Source: Arthrobacter sp. CAN_C5 (lineage in GTDB: Bacteria; Actinomycetota; Actinomycetes; Actinomycetales; Micrococcaceae). Taken from it: DNA of 64,000 nt. Position 1 is the first letter of the stretch, and every line of letters starts with the position of its first letter. Below the pieces are notes generated by a model that made no database searches, was not told where the DNA came from, and worked only from the letters and a program-made list of their open reading frames with translations. The DNA is taken from contig NZ_JAGGMZ010000001.1 in assembly GCF_017875735.1 (NCBI RefSeq), positions 1 through 64,000 on the forward strand. Reading direction: 5' to 3'. This document shows positions 48,333 to 56,945 of this stretch, in pieces. Position numbers and translations under genes: made by a program.

Positions 48333-48401
48333 GTGAATAACAAACTACGCCGAACATTTACCGCGTACACCAGTCCGGCCTCCGTCGTTGCTGCGCACTA
48401 A
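48333..48401 (+). CDS. Possible 22-residue peptide (or 56 residues from GTG 48231)
   Basis: GTG 48333 follows a very strong ribosome site (AAAGGGAGGTGGGAACT) and reads MNNKLRRTFTAYTSPASVVA then AH and stop. The frame is open back to GTG 48231, which would give 56 residues with a probable -10 (TAGCTT) six bases before it. A terminator at 48418-48445 closes the unit. It may be a peptide gene or a leader peptide. No family recognised. Confidence 0.4.
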   Translation: MNNKLRRTFTAYTSPASVVAAH

Positions 48402-48417
48402 CTAGCTGCCGACTTCC

Positions 48418-48445
48418 CGCCCCCGAATTTTTCGGGGCGTTTCTT
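48418..48445 (+). terminator. Terminator after the 22-residue ORF
   Basis: CGCCCCCGAA and TTCGGGGCG pair with one bulged C around a short T loop, followed by TTTCTT, 16 bases after the small ORF stop. Confidence 0.65.
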
Positions 48446-48499
48446 CTGGCGCCACCCTTTGCTCAGGCGACTTCCGCCTCCAAGCGTGCGCCCTTTTGC

Positions 48500-48868
48500 G
48501 TGCCGTCCTCGTCAAAGGACTCTTCCGTGACCCCTCAAACCCAGGAGATCCCTGTGCCTACCTTGTTGCCCATCACCTCACCCGTCTTGCCGGGCCCTGG
48601 AAGCCCCCAGACCGTCGACACCCGTCGACATGGCGAATTCATCATGGCCGGCAGCCTTACCTCCACTGATGATCCGGAGCAGGAGGCGCTCGCCACGCCA
48701 GCAACCGTGATGCCCAACTATGCCCACCGGGAGGAGGTGCAGATCATGTTGAAGAAGCTCAGGGACAGTGTTTCCCTGTGGAAGCGAATACCCACCGCGC
48801 CTCCCGACTCGGCCAGGGAATCAATTTCCCGTTTTGTCCTACCGCAGCACACCATGCACATCAAGTAA
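48500..48868 (+). CDS. Hypothetical small protein
   Basis: An open frame of up to 122 residues with GC-rich third positions for most of its length, which is why I keep it. The middle reads MAGSLTSTDDPEQEALATPA, and the end REEVQIMLKKLRDSVSLWKR suggests a short amphipathic helix; it ends HTMHIK. It starts GTG 48500, GTG 48528 or an internal ATG; none has a good ribosome site. No family recognised, no membrane segment. It could be a young or decaying gene. Confidence 0.35.
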   Translation: MPSSSKDSSVTPQTQEIPVPTLLPITSPVLPGPGSPQTVDTRRHGEFIMAGSLTSTDDPEQEALATPATVMPNYAHREEVQIMLKKLRDSVSLWKRIPTAPPDSARESISRFVLPQHTMHIK

Positions 48869-48932
48869 CTGGTTCATCCACGCTGCTGAAGGATGGTTTC
48901 CTGGCTTTTCAACGACCGCGAAGGAGGACCTG

Positions 48933-49154
48933 ATGCACGTCATTAGTCCCACCGAGAGTGAAGCCCGCGCTTCCCAGCGCGGGCTTCGCGCCTTTAACCG
49001 GAGAATGACAATTCGGGACAGCGGGCCGTACCCGGAATGTGCAGCCAGTACGGCGCGTTATATGGTCAATAGCGGCGGCTACCTGTCCGCCGATGCAAGC
49101 GCCCTGCAGCTCCAGGGGGCAACCAGGCGAGAGGAGACCTCATGCCGCCAGTGA
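48933..49154 (+). CDS. Possible small ORF overlapping the mshA start
   Basis: ATG 48933 follows GAAGGAGGACCTG, a near-perfect ribosome site. The frame runs 73 residues and ends 13 bases inside mshA. A 12-bp perfect hairpin (48960-48987, TCCC loop) lies within codons 10-19 and is coded as SEARASQRGLRA. A leader or coupling peptide for mshA is more likely than a functional protein; the sequence matches no family I know. Confidence 0.35.
   Translation: MHVISPTESEARASQRGLRAFNRRMTIRDSGPYPECAASTARYMVNSGGYLSADASALQLQGATRREETSCRQ
48960..48987 (+). promoter_or_regulatory. 12-bp perfect hairpin inside the ORF upstream of mshA
   Basis: GAAGCCCGCGCT and AGCGCGGGCTTC flank TCCC; a weak CCTTT follows. 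A translating ribosome would melt it, so it is a candidate attenuator or mRNA-stability element for mshA. Confidence 0.5.
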
Positions 49155-50401
49155 AACGCGTCGCAATGCTGTCTCTGCACACCTCCCCGCTGGATCAACC
49201 AGGGGCAGGTGACGCCGGTGGGATGAACGTGTACGTCAGGTCCCTGGCCCTTGAACTCGCCCGCGTCGGCATTGACGTCGAGATTTTCACCCGCGCGGCC
49301 GCCGAAGGCCAGCCACACTCCGAGGAATTGGCTCCCGGAGTCATGGTCAGGCACCTTCGGGCTGGCCCCCAGCGCAAAGTGCCCAAGGAACAGTTGCCGG
49401 GCCTCTCTGAATCGTTCACCGACGCTATCGCTGAGGTCACCGATCTCCTGGCTGACGGTCACTTCGATGTAATCCACTCCCACTACTGGGTGTCCGGGAG
49501 CGTAGGCCTGAAAGTCGGAGCCAGCCTGAACCTTCCGCTGGTCCATTCAATGCACACCATGGCGCGGGTCAAGAATATTCGGCTGCACTCCGGTGGTACA
49601 CCCGAGCCGGACGTTCGGGTGCTCGGGGAACAGGCAATCGTCGACGGCGCATCCCGGCTCATTGCCAATACCACCACCGAGGCCGCCGAACTCGAGTCCC
49701 TGTACGGCGCCGTCCCCGAAAGGGTGGACATCGTCGCCCCCGGCGTGGACCTGGAAACCTTCAATCCCGATTCCCGGCAAGAGTCCCGGGCCAGCCTGAA
49801 CTTCCCACCCGAGGCGTTCCATGTGGTTTTCGCCGGACGGATCCAGAAATTGAAGGGTCCCCAGGTGTTGGTCGCCGCGGCCGCCGACCTGGCAGCCCGC
49901 CGCCCGGACATCCCCCTGCAGCTGAGCATTCTTGGCTCCGGTAGCGGCGCGGAGGCATTGCGGTTGCAGCCTCTCATCGACGACGCCGGCCTGCAGGGCC
50001 GGGTCCAGCTCTACCCGCCGGTGCAGGCCAACCAGCTGGCGCACTGGTTCCGCGCAGCAGACCTCGTGGCCATGCCGTCCTTCAGCGAGTCCTTCGGTCT
50101 GGTGGCGCTCGAGGCTCAGGCATGCGGCACCCCGGTACTCGCCGCAAATGTCGGTGGGCTACCCCAGGCCATCAGCGACGGACGCACCGGTATCCTGGTG
50201 AACGGGCATACGCCGGAGCTCTGGTCGGCAGCATTGGAGTCCATGTACGACGACGCCGGCACCCGCGCGTCGCTGGGCCGGGGCGCGGCCATCCACGCGC
50301 TGGCCTTTGGTTGGCAGCGCACGGCCCTCCTAACCGCGCAAAGCTACCGCACCGCCGTCGAACGCTTCCAGGAAGCCGCAGCCCGCCGACCTACCCGGTG
50401 A
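49142..50401 (+). CDS. mshA: D-inositol-3-phosphate glycosyltransferase MshA
   Basis: A 419-residue GT4, GT-B fold enzyme for the first step of mycothiol synthesis: UDP-GlcNAc plus 1-L-Ins-1-P gives GlcNAc-Ins-P. N-terminal KRVAMLSLHTSPLDQPGAGDAGGMNVYV is the MshA signature; DVIHSHYWVSGSVG and SMHTMARVKN follow; the C-terminal domain has FAGRIQKLKGPQVLV, PSFSESFGLVALEAQACGTPVLA (EX7E). An inositol-phosphate synthase gene lies 3 kb downstream on the other strand and supplies the acceptor. Upstream DNA holds a strong hairpin and a small ORF overlapping its start. It is followed by a putative phosphatase gene, 29 bp on. Confidence 0.9.
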   Translation: MPPVKRVAMLSLHTSPLDQPGAGDAGGMNVYVRSLALELARVGIDVEIFTRAAAEGQPHSEELAPGVMVRHLRAGPQRKVPKEQLPGLSESFTDAIAEVTDLLADGHFDVIHSHYWVSGSVGLKVGASLNLPLVHSMHTMARVKNIRLHSGGTPEPDVRVLGEQAIVDGASRLIANTTTEAAELESLYGAVPERVDIVAPGVDLETFNPDSRQESRASLNFPPEAFHVVFAGRIQKLKGPQVLVAAAADLAARRPDIPLQLSILGSGSGAEALRLQPLIDDAGLQGRVQLYPPVQANQLAHWFRAADLVAMPSFSESFGLVALEAQACGTPVLAANVGGLPQAISDGRTGILVNGHTPELWSAALESMYDDAGTRASLGRGAAIHALAFGWQRTALLTAQSYRTAVERFQEAAARRPTR

Positions 50402-50430
50402 CGCCCGCAGGCCTCACCTAGGATGGAAGC

Positions 50431-51195
50431 GTGAACTCCACCGAACTGGCCGCCTACCTCGACTCTGTCCTGATCACCGGAGCGGTCACCACCGACCGCC
50501 GGGATAACCTCCGCCACATGCAGCTGTTTCTTGAGGGCAGCGAGCACCTGGGGTTCGGGGTCCGCACCACGCGCGAGTGGACCGTTGATGAGGTGTTCGA
50601 CCTGATGCACGAACGGGTGGGCATCAACCCTGACCGTTCCCACCTGTCGGGGCAGGACACGATCGACTCGGCCAAGTGTGTCGCCGCCCTGGATCGATTT
50701 GCCGCGGTCTTCGGTGCGGCGGTCGCGGCGGGACAGCGGATCCTCTTCGCCACCGGCCACCCCGCGGGCCTCCTTCCGGTCCACGCTGCCCTGGCCGCCG
50801 CGGCGCGCGCGGCGGGCGCCACAGTCGTTGAGGTGCCCGAGGGACAACACTTCAAGGCAGGCGACATCCGACAGCTCTTCGGGGTGCTGGTCTGGCACCA
50901 GCACGGTTCGCTGATGCACACCCACTCCCCGGATCCCATGCAGCTCAGCTTCGAGTTGCTGGCAGCGACAGGGGAGCCTGCCCCCGACCTGGTGGTGGCC
51001 GACCACGGCTGGGCGGGATTCGCTGCCAGCGCCGGCGTCCCTGCCCTGGGCTTCGCCGACTGCAACGACCCCGGCCTGTTCGTTTCGGAGGCGGAGGGTC
51101 AGCTGGCCGTTGCCGTCCCCCTCGACGACAACGTGTGTCCCGGACTCTATGAACCGATGATCCAGTACCTGTTGGAGCGGGCCGGGCTCCGCTGA
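50431..51195 (+). CDS. Putative phosphatase, MshA2 candidate
   Basis: A 254-residue cytoplasmic protein that belongs, as far as I can recall, to an actinobacterial family labelled simply phosphatase; I cannot verify the activity. Conserved-looking blocks are [20 protein letters not shown] (about 108-127), [27 protein letters not shown] and [13 protein letters not shown], rich in His and Asp as in metal hydrolases. It lies 29 bp after mshA on the same strand. MshA makes GlcNAc-Ins-P, whose phosphate must be removed by a phosphatase (MshA2) never assigned to a gene to my knowledge, so this neighbour is a candidate. GTG 50431 follows GGAAGC. Confidence 0.6.
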   Translation: MNSTELAAYLDSVLITGAVTTDRRDNLRHMQLFLEGSEHLGFGVRTTREWTVDEVFDLMHERVGINPDRSHLSGQDTIDSAKCVAALDRFAAVFGAAVAAGQRILFATGHPAGLLPVHAALAAAARAAGATVVEVPEGQHFKAGDIRQLFGVLVWHQHGSLMHTHSPDPMQLSFELLAATGEPAPDLVVADHGWAGFAASAGVPALGFADCNDPGLFVSEAEGQLAVAVPLDDNVCPGLYEPMIQYLLERAGLR

Positions 51196-51295
51196 GCACG
51201 GGTGGACCGCTGGTAGATTTGACGCTGTACCCCGACCCCCCGGGTACACGCCGGACCCCCATCCCCGCGCCACGAGCCCAGAGGATACGTCGACA

Positions 51296-52987
51296 ATGAA
51301 GTCTTTGCCCACCCCAGCGAGTGACCTGGACATCGCCCGCAATGCTGCCATCCAACCCATCGACGACATTGCCGCCGGAGCAGGTATCCCAGCGGAAGCA
51401 CTTGTCCACTACGGGCGGTACAAGGCCAAGATCGACACCCACAAATTGCGAGCTATCCCGGGGAAGGAACCGGGCAAGGTCGTGTTGGTCAGTGCCATGA
51501 GCCCTACCCCGGCCGGTGAGGGAAAATCGACCTGCACCGTAGGTCTGGCGGATTCCCTGGCGCGATCCGGACGCAGCGTGATGATTGCCCTGCGAGAGCC
51601 ATCGCTCGGACCGATTCTTGGGATGAAGGGTGGTGCGACGGGCGGCGGGTACTCCCAGGTACTGCCGATGGAGGACATCAACCTGCACTTCACCGGCGAT
51701 TTCCATGCGGTGACCTCAGCGAACAACGCCCTCATGGCGTTGGTGGACAATCACATCTACCAGGGCAACCAGCTGAACATTGACCCCCGCCGGATCACTT
51801 TCAAACGTGTCCTGGACATGAATGACCGGGCGCTGCGGGAGGTGGTGATCGGGCTGGGTGGGCCGACCCAGGGCACCCCCCGCCAGGATGGGTTCGACAT
51901 CACCGTTGCCTCCGAAATTATGGCTGTCTTCTGTCTGGCCTCGGATCTGGCGGACCTGAAGAAACGGCTGGCGCGGATCACCTTCGGGTACACCTTCGAC
52001 CGTCAGCCCGTCACCGTGGGAGACCTCGGTGTGGAGGGAGCGCTCACCCTGCTGCTCCGCGACGCGATCAAGCCCAACCTGGTGCAGAGCATCGCCGGGA
52101 CCCCGGCCCTGGTGCACGGAGGCCCCTTCGCCAACATCGCGCACGGCTGCAACTCGGTGATCGCTACCACCACGGCCCGGCAGTTGGCGGACATCGTGGT
52201 CACCGAGGCTGGCTTCGGCGCCGACCTTGGCGCCGAGAAGTTCATGGATATCAAGGCGCGCTACGCCGACGTCGCGCCCGCCGCCGTCGTTATCGTCGCC
52301 ACCATCCGGGCCCTGAAAATGCACGGTGGCGTAGCGAAGGCCGACCTGCGGGAACCGGACGCCGCGGCCCTTGAATCGGGGGTCGCGAACCTGCGACGCC
52401 ATGTACACAACGTGGAAAAGTTTGGCATCACACCGGTGGTGGCGATCAACCGGTTCACCACCGACACCGAGGATGAGCTTCAGTGGCTGCTGTCCTGGTG
52501 CGCGGGCGAGGGGATCGAAGCGGCCGTCGCCGACGTCTGGGGAGCCGGTGGCGGCGGGTCAGGTGGGGACGAGCTGGCAGCAAAGGTCCTCACCGCATTG
52601 GACCGACCCCAGGACTTCCATCATCTGTACCCTCTGGAGCTCCCGGTCGAGGACAAGATCCGCACGATCGTCCAGGAGATCTACGGTGCAGACGGCGTCG
52701 ATTTCTCCGTCCCGGCGCTCCGCCGGCTCGCCGAGATCGAAGCCAACGGCTGGGGACACCTACCGGTCTGCATGGCGAAGACCCAATACTCCTTCTCCGA
52801 TGACCCCACGGTCCTCGGAGCGCCCAAGGGGTTCACCGTGCATGTCCGCGACCTCATCACCAAGACCGGGGCCGGTTTCATCGTCGCGCTGACCGGCACG
52901 GTAATGACCATGCCGGGACTCCCCAAGGATCCCGCGGCGATGCGCATGGACGTGGACGACGACGGCGGCGCTGTGGGGCTGTTCTAG
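51296..52987 (+). CDS. fhs: Formate-tetrahydrofolate ligase
   Basis: A 563-residue enzyme joining formate to tetrahydrofolate with ATP, giving 10-formyl-THF. The P-loop [20 protein letters not shown] is near 72. Further blocks: [63 protein letters not shown] and [25 protein letters not shown] lies before the ATG. TAGATT at 51214-51219 may be its own -10, with a small palindrome (TGTACCC/GGGTACA, 51226-51248) after it. It fits with the glycine-cleavage genes at the right end of the window. Confidence 0.95.
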   Translation: MKSLPTPASDLDIARNAAIQPIDDIAAGAGIPAEALVHYGRYKAKIDTHKLRAIPGKEPGKVVLVSAMSPTPAGEGKSTCTVGLADSLARSGRSVMIALREPSLGPILGMKGGATGGGYSQVLPMEDINLHFTGDFHAVTSANNALMALVDNHIYQGNQLNIDPRRITFKRVLDMNDRALREVVIGLGGPTQGTPRQDGFDITVASEIMAVFCLASDLADLKKRLARITFGYTFDRQPVTVGDLGVEGALTLLLRDAIKPNLVQSIAGTPALVHGGPFANIAHGCNSVIATTTARQLADIVVTEAGFGADLGAEKFMDIKARYADVAPAAVVIVATIRALKMHGGVAKADLREPDAAALESGVANLRRHVHNVEKFGITPVVAINRFTTDTEDELQWLLSWCAGEGIEAAVADVWGAGGGGSGGDELAAKVLTALDRPQDFHHLYPLELPVEDKIRTIVQEIYGADGVDFSVPALRRLAEIEANGWGHLPVCMAKTQYSFSDDPTVLGAPKGFTVHVRDLITKTGAGFIVALTGTVMTMPGLPKDPAAMRMDVDDDGGAVGLF

Positions 52988-53151
52988 CAGCGGTCCACGG
53001 CGTTTCCCCCGGTGTGGATGAACCTGTGGATAGCGCCCCCGTTAAATGACGGAAGCGTCCGCGGCGGTGCTGGAAAGGCGCCCGGTGAGGGCGGTTTCAA
53101 GCACTACCGCAGACGCGTCCCGCTGCAAAGCTGCGGTGGTGTGCTGCCGGT

Positions 53152-54237
53152 CTAGCGGTCGAGCTCCCCGCGGATGAAGGCTTCAACCTTCTCGTGGGCG
53201 ATATCGTCGGCGAACTGCTCCGGCGGGGACTTCATGAAGTAGCTGGACGCTGAGAGCAGCGGTCCACCGATTCCACGGTCCAGGGCGATCTTCGCCGCGC
53301 GGATCGCATCGATGATGACGCCAGCCGAGTTCGGTGAGTCCCACACCTCGAGCTTGTACTCGAGGGAGACAGGCGCGTCACCGAAGTTGCGGCCTTCCAG
53401 GCGCACGAAGGCCCATTTCCGGTCATCAAGCCAGGCGACGTAGTCGGACGGGCCGATATGCACGTTGCGCTCACCGAGGTCGGCCTGCACATTGGATGTC
53501 ACTGCCTGTGTCTTTGACACCTTCTTGGACTCCAACCGGTCGCGCTCCAACATGTTCTTGAAGTCCATGTTGCCGCCGACGTTCAGCTGGTAGGTGCGGT
53601 CCAGGGTGACCCCGCGGTCTTCGAACAGCTTCGCCATCACACGGTGCGTGATGGTCGCCCCGATCTGGCTCTTGATGTCGTCTCCGACAATCGGCACCCC
53701 GGCGGCAGTGAACTTGTCTGCCCACTCCTTGGTTCCGGCGATGAAGACGGGGAGTGCGTTGACGAATGCCACGTTCGCGTCGATCGCGCACTGGGCGTAG
53801 AACCGTGCAGCGTCTTCCGACCCGACGGGCAGGTAGCAGACCATGACGTCCACCTGGCTGGCCTTGAGCTCCGCGACGACGTCAACGGGCTCGGCATCTG
53901 ATTCGACGATGGTTTCGCGGTAGTACTTGCCCAGGCCGTCCAGGGTGTGACCACGCTGCACCTTGATGCCGGTTGAGGGTACCTCGGCGATCTTGATGGT
54001 GTTGTTCTCACTGGCGCCAATGGCGTCGGCGAGGTCCAGCCCCACCTTCTTGCCATCGACGTCGAAGGCGGCAACAAACTCCACGTCATTGACGTGGTAC
54101 TTGCCGAACTCCACGTGCATCAGCCCGGGAATCGACGCTGTCGCGTCAGCATCCCGGTAGTAATGAACGCCTTGCACCAGTGACGCCGCACAGTTGCCGA
54201 CACCAACGATTGCCACCCTAATGGGGTTAGTTCCCAC
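53152..54237 (-). CDS. ino1: Inositol-3-phosphate synthase
   Basis: A 361-residue NAD-dependent enzyme turning glucose 6-phosphate into 1L-myo-inositol 1-phosphate, the precursor of mycothiol and phosphatidylinositol. The Rossmann start is [19 protein letters not shown], with [34 protein letters not shown] and [17 protein letters not shown] as catalytic and conserved blocks. It is the short actinobacterial form. GTG 54237 follows GGAGAACA. The product feeds MshA. It is convergent with fhs and divergent from the GT87 operon. Confidence 0.94.
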   Translation of the reverse strand: MGTNPIRVAIVGVGNCAASLVQGVHYYRDADATASIPGLMHVEFGKYHVNDVEFVAAFDVDGKKVGLDLADAIGASENNTIKIAEVPSTGIKVQRGHTLDGLGKYYRETIVESDAEPVDVVAELKASQVDVMVCYLPVGSEDAARFYAQCAIDANVAFVNALPVFIAGTKEWADKFTAAGVPIVGDDIKSQIGATITHRVMAKLFEDRGVTLDRTYQLNVGGNMDFKNMLERDRLESKKVSKTQAVTSNVQADLGERNVHIGPSDYVAWLDDRKWAFVRLEGRNFGDAPVSLEYKLEVWDSPNSAGVIIDAIRAAKIALDRGIGGPLLSASSYFMKSPPEQFADDIAHEKVEAFIRGELDR

Positions 54238-54402
54238 TGTTCTCCTCTTGAAATCACTTCTTTGCCGGCCCGCCGGATTTTTCCCGTAGCGGACCGAACA
54301 GCTAATCCAGTCTACTTCTTATTCTCAACACAGATTTTTCCCGAAGCATTCCAGCATCCTGATATATCCGCCAGTTCGGTGTTAAAAGTCCAGGCCGCTG
54401 GG

Positions 54403-54408
54403 TAGGCT
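54403..54408 (+). promoter_or_regulatory. -10 element of a probable leaderless transcript (GT87-type gene)
   Basis: TAGGCT ends six bases before ATG 54415, and no ribosome site is seen. Confidence 0.45.
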
Positions 54409-54414
54409 TCAGGC

Positions 54415-55860
54415 ATGGGAACCGGTCGGTCCCGGCGTCGGCCGGTACGCATTTCGGTGCCGTCGCGCGCCGACTCGCTGCTGCGGAAGTTCACGGCGCT
54501 GATCGGCGGACCGCTTGGCCGGAGAACCAGTCCGGGAGTAATTAATCCCGGAGTGTTCAGCGTGGAGCGGGTCCTGGTCCTGCTCACCACAGGGGCGGCC
54601 GTCATTGCCGTCCTGTTGAAGAACCCCTGCCGGATCGAGGGATGGTCCAGCCCAGGTCAGTACTACATGGCGTGTCAGTCGCAATGGCCCGAAGCGTTCG
54701 GCAGTCTGGAAGGCGGGACTTCCTTCCTGCAATTGGGGCATTCGGCCCTCACTGGCGCGTTCGCTGGTGTGACGGCTCAAGTGGTGCCGCTGGGTAGCAC
54801 CCTTCGCTATTACGACCTTCACTCAATCCTGGCAGTGGCAGCATGGCTGCTGACTGTCTACGCGACGGTGCGCATGACCAACCGGCGTCCGTGGGATGCG
54901 GCGATGGTGGCAGTTGCACCAGTGATCATCGTGACCGGATTCCTGGGCTGGGATCTGTGGGCTGCCATGTTCGCCGCACTGGGAATGCTTGCCTTCGCGC
55001 GGAGCCGTTTCGCTGAGGCTGGAATTTTTCTGGGGCTGGGGACGGCGGTGGCTGGATACCCGGTGCTGATTTTCGGTGCCGTGGCACTCCTTGCGTGGCG
55101 CACCCGCTTGGCTGGGGGGCCCGCCATGACCGGGGCGGTTCTGGCCGCGACCTGGCTGGCAGTCAACCTTCCCTTCGGGCTCCTGGACCCCCGCGCCTGG
55201 TCGGCTCACTTCACCAGCCTGCTATCGCGCGACGCTGACTATTCCTCCGTCTGGTTTGCCTATACCTCGCTGGCCGCCCGTGCCGATGGGAGGGAACTGG
55301 AGGCCACTTTCACGACAGTGGCGTCCGGGCTGCTGACTGTGCTCTTGTGTGCAGGAATCGCTGTCCTCACCCTTCGGGTGCAGCGCCGTCCACGGCTGGC
55401 GCAGGTGGCGTTCCTGTTGGTGGGTGTTCTCATCCTGGCGGGGAAAGGATACTCCCCACAGCATGCGATCTGGCTGGTGCCTCTGGTCGCACTTGCCTAC
55501 CCCAAATGGCGGACCTTCCTCGTGTGGCAGTTCCTCGAAGTAGCGCACTGGTGGACCCTCATGATGTACCTCGGAAAGGAGAGCAGCGGAGGTGACGCCC
55601 AAAACAACATCGACCTGCCCTACTATTTGCTCTTCACCTTCGCTCATATGCTTTCGACGGCATATATCATGTACCGCGTGATGGAAGGCATGATCGATCC
55701 CGCACGGGACCCGGTGCGCCGGCTCGACATCGACGACCCCCAGGGTGGGCCATTCGACCACGCAGCCGACTATCGAAAGCCTGACCGTCGCCACGCTGCG
55801 CCCAACGGCACTCAGGTACGCTTGACCCGTCCCTCCCCAGAACCGAAAGATCACCCGTGA
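54415..55860 (+). CDS. Membrane glycosyltransferase of GT87/DUF2029 type
   Basis: A 481-residue polytopic protein, eight to ten helices (for example LLTTGAAVIAVLL, VAVAPVIIVTGFLGWDLWAAMFAALGML, LLAWRTRLAGGPAMTGAVLAATWLAVNLPFG). DLHSILAVAAWL and GKGYSPQHAIWLVPLVAL are typical of polyprenol-phosphomannose-dependent transferases of the GT87 type. It could add a sugar to an envelope lipid or polymer; the acceptor is unknown. A hydrophilic Arg/Pro tail is present. It is probably leaderless. It overlaps the FemX-type gene by 4 bases. Confidence 0.75.
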   Translation: MGTGRSRRRPVRISVPSRADSLLRKFTALIGGPLGRRTSPGVINPGVFSVERVLVLLTTGAAVIAVLLKNPCRIEGWSSPGQYYMACQSQWPEAFGSLEGGTSFLQLGHSALTGAFAGVTAQVVPLGSTLRYYDLHSILAVAAWLLTVYATVRMTNRRPWDAAMVAVAPVIIVTGFLGWDLWAAMFAALGMLAFARSRFAEAGIFLGLGTAVAGYPVLIFGAVALLAWRTRLAGGPAMTGAVLAATWLAVNLPFGLLDPRAWSAHFTSLLSRDADYSSVWFAYTSLAARADGRELEATFTTVASGLLTVLLCAGIAVLTLRVQRRPRLAQVAFLLVGVLILAGKGYSPQHAIWLVPLVALAYPKWRTFLVWQFLEVAHWWTLMMYLGKESSGGDAQNNIDLPYYLLFTFAHMLSTAYIMYRVMEGMIDPARDPVRRLDIDDPQGGPFDHAADYRKPDRRHAAPNGTQVRLTRPSPEPKDHP

Positions 55861-56945
55861 CAGCAGCTGCCCTACGCTTTGAGAAACTCTCCACGGAAGG
55901 ATTCGGGGCCCTGGCGGCAGCGCACCCCACGGCGGTGATCCCCCTTGAGCAGACTCCGCAGTGGGCAGCCTTCGAAGCCAGCCGTGGCCGCGCGCCGCAC
56001 GGCCTCTGGGCCTATTACGACGACGGTGCCCTGGTGGCCGTCGCCAGTTTCCTGAAGAGCACCAGACGGCTCAGGGACTCTCTGGTGGCTGTCAATGGTC
56101 CCGTCTGGTTCACCGAACGCACCCCGCAGGCTGAGGCACGACTCTTGCGAACGGTCCAGGAGCAGTTCCGCGCCGACCCTGAAGCGGCTCCGCTCTACGT
56201 CCGTCTGCAGGTGCAACACCTGCAGGATCCAGCGACCGGTCCCCTGGAACACGGCTGGTACGAGCGGGAGATCGTCGTCGACCTGACACCCAGCGAAGCG
56301 GATATCTACAAGGCGTTCCGGCCCAACGCCCGTAACAGCATCCGCCGTGCAGAACGGTCCGGCGTGGATGTGCGCAGCATTGACCGTGCCGACTGGTCCA
56401 CCGTCTTCCGTAACGACTTGTTCCCCATCCTGGAGGAGACGGCGGCGCGGGACGGCTTTGCCAGTTTCGAATCGGCCTACTACGAGGAACTTCTCGATCA
56501 GCTCGGTGACCACCTTCGCCTGATGGTGGCCTATCTCGACGGCGAGGCCATCAGCTGGCTCATCACCACCGAGTACCGGGGGTACTCGGTGTACTACTTC
56601 GCCGCAAGCACGCAGGCGGCGCGGAAGATCTTCGCTCCCTATCTGCTGCTCTGGCACGCTTTCAAGGAACTGAAGGCGGCCGGAAACCACAGTTGCGGCC
56701 TGACCGGGATCGTGAGCGAGAACTACCCGCAGCTCATCAACGTCACCACCTTCAAGCGGAACTTCTCCCGGAACGTGGTCGAGGTTCCCACCACCTACGA
56801 CGTGCCGCTGAACCCGGTCCGATACCGGGCCATCGCCACCGCCTTCAAAGCGCGGCGCACCCTCCCCGCCAAGGGACGCTCCGTCCTCGCTGCGGTGAAG
56901 ACCCGGGCCGGCTCACTGCTGCACCGTCGGACCGGCAGTGACTGA
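55857..56945 (+). CDS. FemX/FemAB-type aminoacyl transferase
   Basis: A 362-residue GNAT-fold protein. Motif blocks: EQTPQWAAFEASRGRAPHGLW, RPNARNSIRRAERSGVDV, and GLTGIVSENYPQLINVTTFKRNF, which match the peptidoglycan-bridge FemAB family (two halves of GNAT fold). In that family it adds amino acids from aminoacyl-tRNA to lipid II. The coiled arm of classical FemA is missing. Coupled by 4-bp overlap to the GT87 gene and 8-bp overlap to the oxidoreductase. Confidence 0.82.
   Translation: MTAAALRFEKLSTEGFGALAAAHPTAVIPLEQTPQWAAFEASRGRAPHGLWAYYDDGALVAVASFLKSTRRLRDSLVAVNGPVWFTERTPQAEARLLRTVQEQFRADPEAAPLYVRLQVQHLQDPATGPLEHGWYEREIVVDLTPSEADIYKAFRPNARNSIRRAERSGVDVRSIDRADWSTVFRNDLFPILEETAARDGFASFESAYYEELLDQLGDHLRLMVAYLDGEAISWLITTEYRGYSVYYFAASTQAARKIFAPYLLLWHAFKELKAAGNHSCGLTGIVSENYPQLINVTTFKRNFSRNVVEVPTTYDVPLNPVRYRAIATAFKARRTLPAKGRSVLAAVKTRAGSLLHRRTGSD

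Noticed and set aside
48110-48340. 76-residue open frame upstream of the small ORF
   Set aside because: Rich in Trp/Cys/Gly in a chance way and without a start signal; the overlapping frame ending at 48401 has a strong ribosome site.
51226-51248. TGTACCC/GGGTACA palindrome before fhs as a riboswitch or operator
   Set aside because: The arms are only seven bases in a C-rich tract, and no folate or other riboswitch pattern was seen.
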